From: Bacteroidales bacterium
GTDB lineage: Bacteria; Bacteroidota; Bacteroidia; Bacteroidales; UBA932
NCBI GenBank assembly: GCA_013335275.1
Contig: JAAXVX010000054.1
Coordinates: forward strand, 1-8,265
Direction of reading: 5' to 3'
Length of the DNA stretch: 8,265 bases
Under the pieces are notes generated by a model. The model was not told the origin of the DNA. It saw nothing but the letters and a program-made list of their open reading frames with translations, and searched no databases. This document shows positions 7,534 through 8,265 of the stretch, piece after piece. Made by a program: the position numbers and the translations under genes. The first letter of the stretch is position 1. Every line of letters begins with the position of its first letter.

Positions 7534-8160
7534 TTAAAAACCTCTTTTAGCATATTCGATACTATTTCTTTCTGCTACCTCGTATGTCTGTCCGTCAAAA
7601 ATAACTCTGGATATACTGCAAGGGTAGAAAAACCCGTGAATCTTCCAGTAATCGTTAAACCAGATTTTTTCAAAGTGCGCCATAATGAGCCTGAGTATTA
7701 CAGCATGCGTAACAATGAGCACCGTCTCATCCTTATGCTTTTCAAACAGGGGAAAGATAAAATCAAGAGCTCTTTTTTGCACTTCTGAGAAGTATTCTCC
7801 GTTCCCCAGCGGAACAAAATCTGCGGGACTTGACGCAAAAGCCGCCATCCTTTCCGGATACTCTTCCGTTGCGCTGGCAAAAGTTCTTCCTTCAAGACCG
7901 GCAAGGCCTATTTCAATAAGAGAGTCTGTAGTAATAAATTTATCCAGCCCTGTCTCCCGCTGGATTATGGTGGAAGTTCTCTGTGCTCTTGGAAGTGAAC
8001 TTGAGTAAATAACTGAAATATTCTCTCCTCTTAAATATGAACCTAAAACTCTTGCCTGAGAAAGACCCATCTCTGTAAGAGGTGAATCAAGCTGTCCCTG
8101 CATCCGTTTCGCAACATTCCATTCCGTCTGGCCATGTCTGGTAAATATTAGTTCGGTCAT
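7534..8160 (-). CDS. Histidine phosphatase family protein (phosphoglycerate mutase-like)
   Basis: 208 residues, a single cytosolic domain of the branch-1 histidine phosphatase superfamily, which forms a phosphohistidine intermediate. Visible catalytic elements are the TRHGQTEWN motif (Arg8, His9 as nucleophile), SSSLPRAQRT with Arg58, the likely acid/base Glu83 in LIEIGLAGLEG, and His152 in VTHAVILRL. The segment after Glu83 is divergent: the family usually shows a pattern close to E-x-x-x-G-x-W-E-G, and here the tryptophan is leucine. Family members include cofactor-dependent phosphoglycerate mutases, alpha-ribazole phosphatase (CobC) and broad-range sugar phosphatases. There is no cobalamin or glycolysis neighbour to choose between them, so no symbol is given. 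It has a candidate -7 element just upstream and its own terminator downstream, so it is probably monocistronic. Confidence 0.92.
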   Translation of the reverse strand: MTELIFTRHGQTEWNVAKRMQGQLDSPLTEMGLSQARVLGSYLRGENISVIYSSSLPRAQRTSTIIQRETGLDKFITTDSLIEIGLAGLEGRTFASATEEYPERMAAFASSPADFVPLGNGEYFSEVQKRALDFIFPLFEKHKDETVLIVTHAVILRLIMAHFEKIWFNDYWKIHGFFYPCSISRVIFDGQTYEVAERNSIEYAKRGF

Positions 8161-8181
8161 CCCAATTATTTATATACGTGA

Positions 8182-8189
8182 CAAATATA
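8182..8189 (-). promoter_or_regulatory. Candidate Bacteroidota -7 promoter element for the histidine phosphatase gene
   Basis: The minus strand reads TATATTTG, an exact match to the TAnnTTTG element bound by the Bacteroidota primary sigma factor. It lies 21 nt upstream of the ATG, implying a leader of roughly 10-20 nt. No good TTTG/TTG -33 element lies 19-21 nt further upstream, where the sequence is simply A/T runs. The rest of 8161-8265 is very AT-rich and shows no coding sequence. Confidence 0.45.
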
Positions 8190-8265
8190 GTTTTTTTAAA
8201 TTTTAGCATTAAAAATTATTATTGACCTAAAAAATATATAAACAGATAAATATTTGCACAAAAGC

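Noticed and set aside
7210..7788. 192-codon open frame on the plus strand across ssb, the intergenic gap and the phosphatase
   Set aside because: It is antisense to two well-supported genes, runs through a terminator hairpin, and its translation resembles no protein family; it is a shadow frame.
8222..8256. Possible plus-strand promoter (TTG at 8222, AATATTTG at 8249) for a gene beyond the right edge
   Set aside because: The spacing of about 24 nt is too long for the Bacteroidota promoter pattern, the -7 match is imperfect, and no downstream gene is visible.

Overview
The window looks like Bacteroidota, probably Bacteroidales-like. The evidence is a Reg_prop/Y_Y_Y sensor kinase, a cysteinyl-tRNA synthetase with a KMGKS loop, the absence of Shine-Dalgarno-like sequences before most starts, AT-rich intergenic DNA, and a TAnnTTTG-type -7 element (TATATTTG) ahead of the rightmost gene. 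This lineage call is inference from protein character and signals; no search was run.

Layout. Positions 12-3539 (+) hold one very large membrane sensor histidine kinase: lipoprotein-type signal, linker, fourteen propeller repeats, Y_Y_Y domain, one membrane segment, HisKA and HATPase_c. It converges on a block of five genes on the minus strand. In transcription order these are a histidine phosphatase (8160-7534), a short single-stranded DNA-binding protein (7433-7089), cysS (7013-5541), a Tat-exported DUF362 protein (5520-4366) and a secreted DUF6599-like protein (4344-3562).

Transcription units. A hairpin with a T-rich tail at 7461-7497 separates the phosphatase from ssb. cysS, the DUF362 gene and the DUF6599-like gene are only 20-21 nt apart and are probably co-transcribed. 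ssb may feed into them through a 75-nt gap that contains a long nested inverted repeat ending just before the cysS start codon. The best terminator for this block lies inside the last codons of the convergent kinase gene (3501-3530).

Function. ssb and cysS are housekeeping genes. The phosphatase has no clear substrate. The two exported proteins following cysS have no known role. The kinase is the accessory-looking part: it detects an unknown periplasmic signal, has no receiver or DNA-binding domain of its own, and no partner regulator is present in the window. I see no mobile element, CRISPR array, tRNA or rRNA. I also see no clearly new multi-gene system. The best leads are a G8 tract in the kinase, the inverted repeat before cysS, the coding-sequence terminator, and the DUF362/DUF6599 pair.
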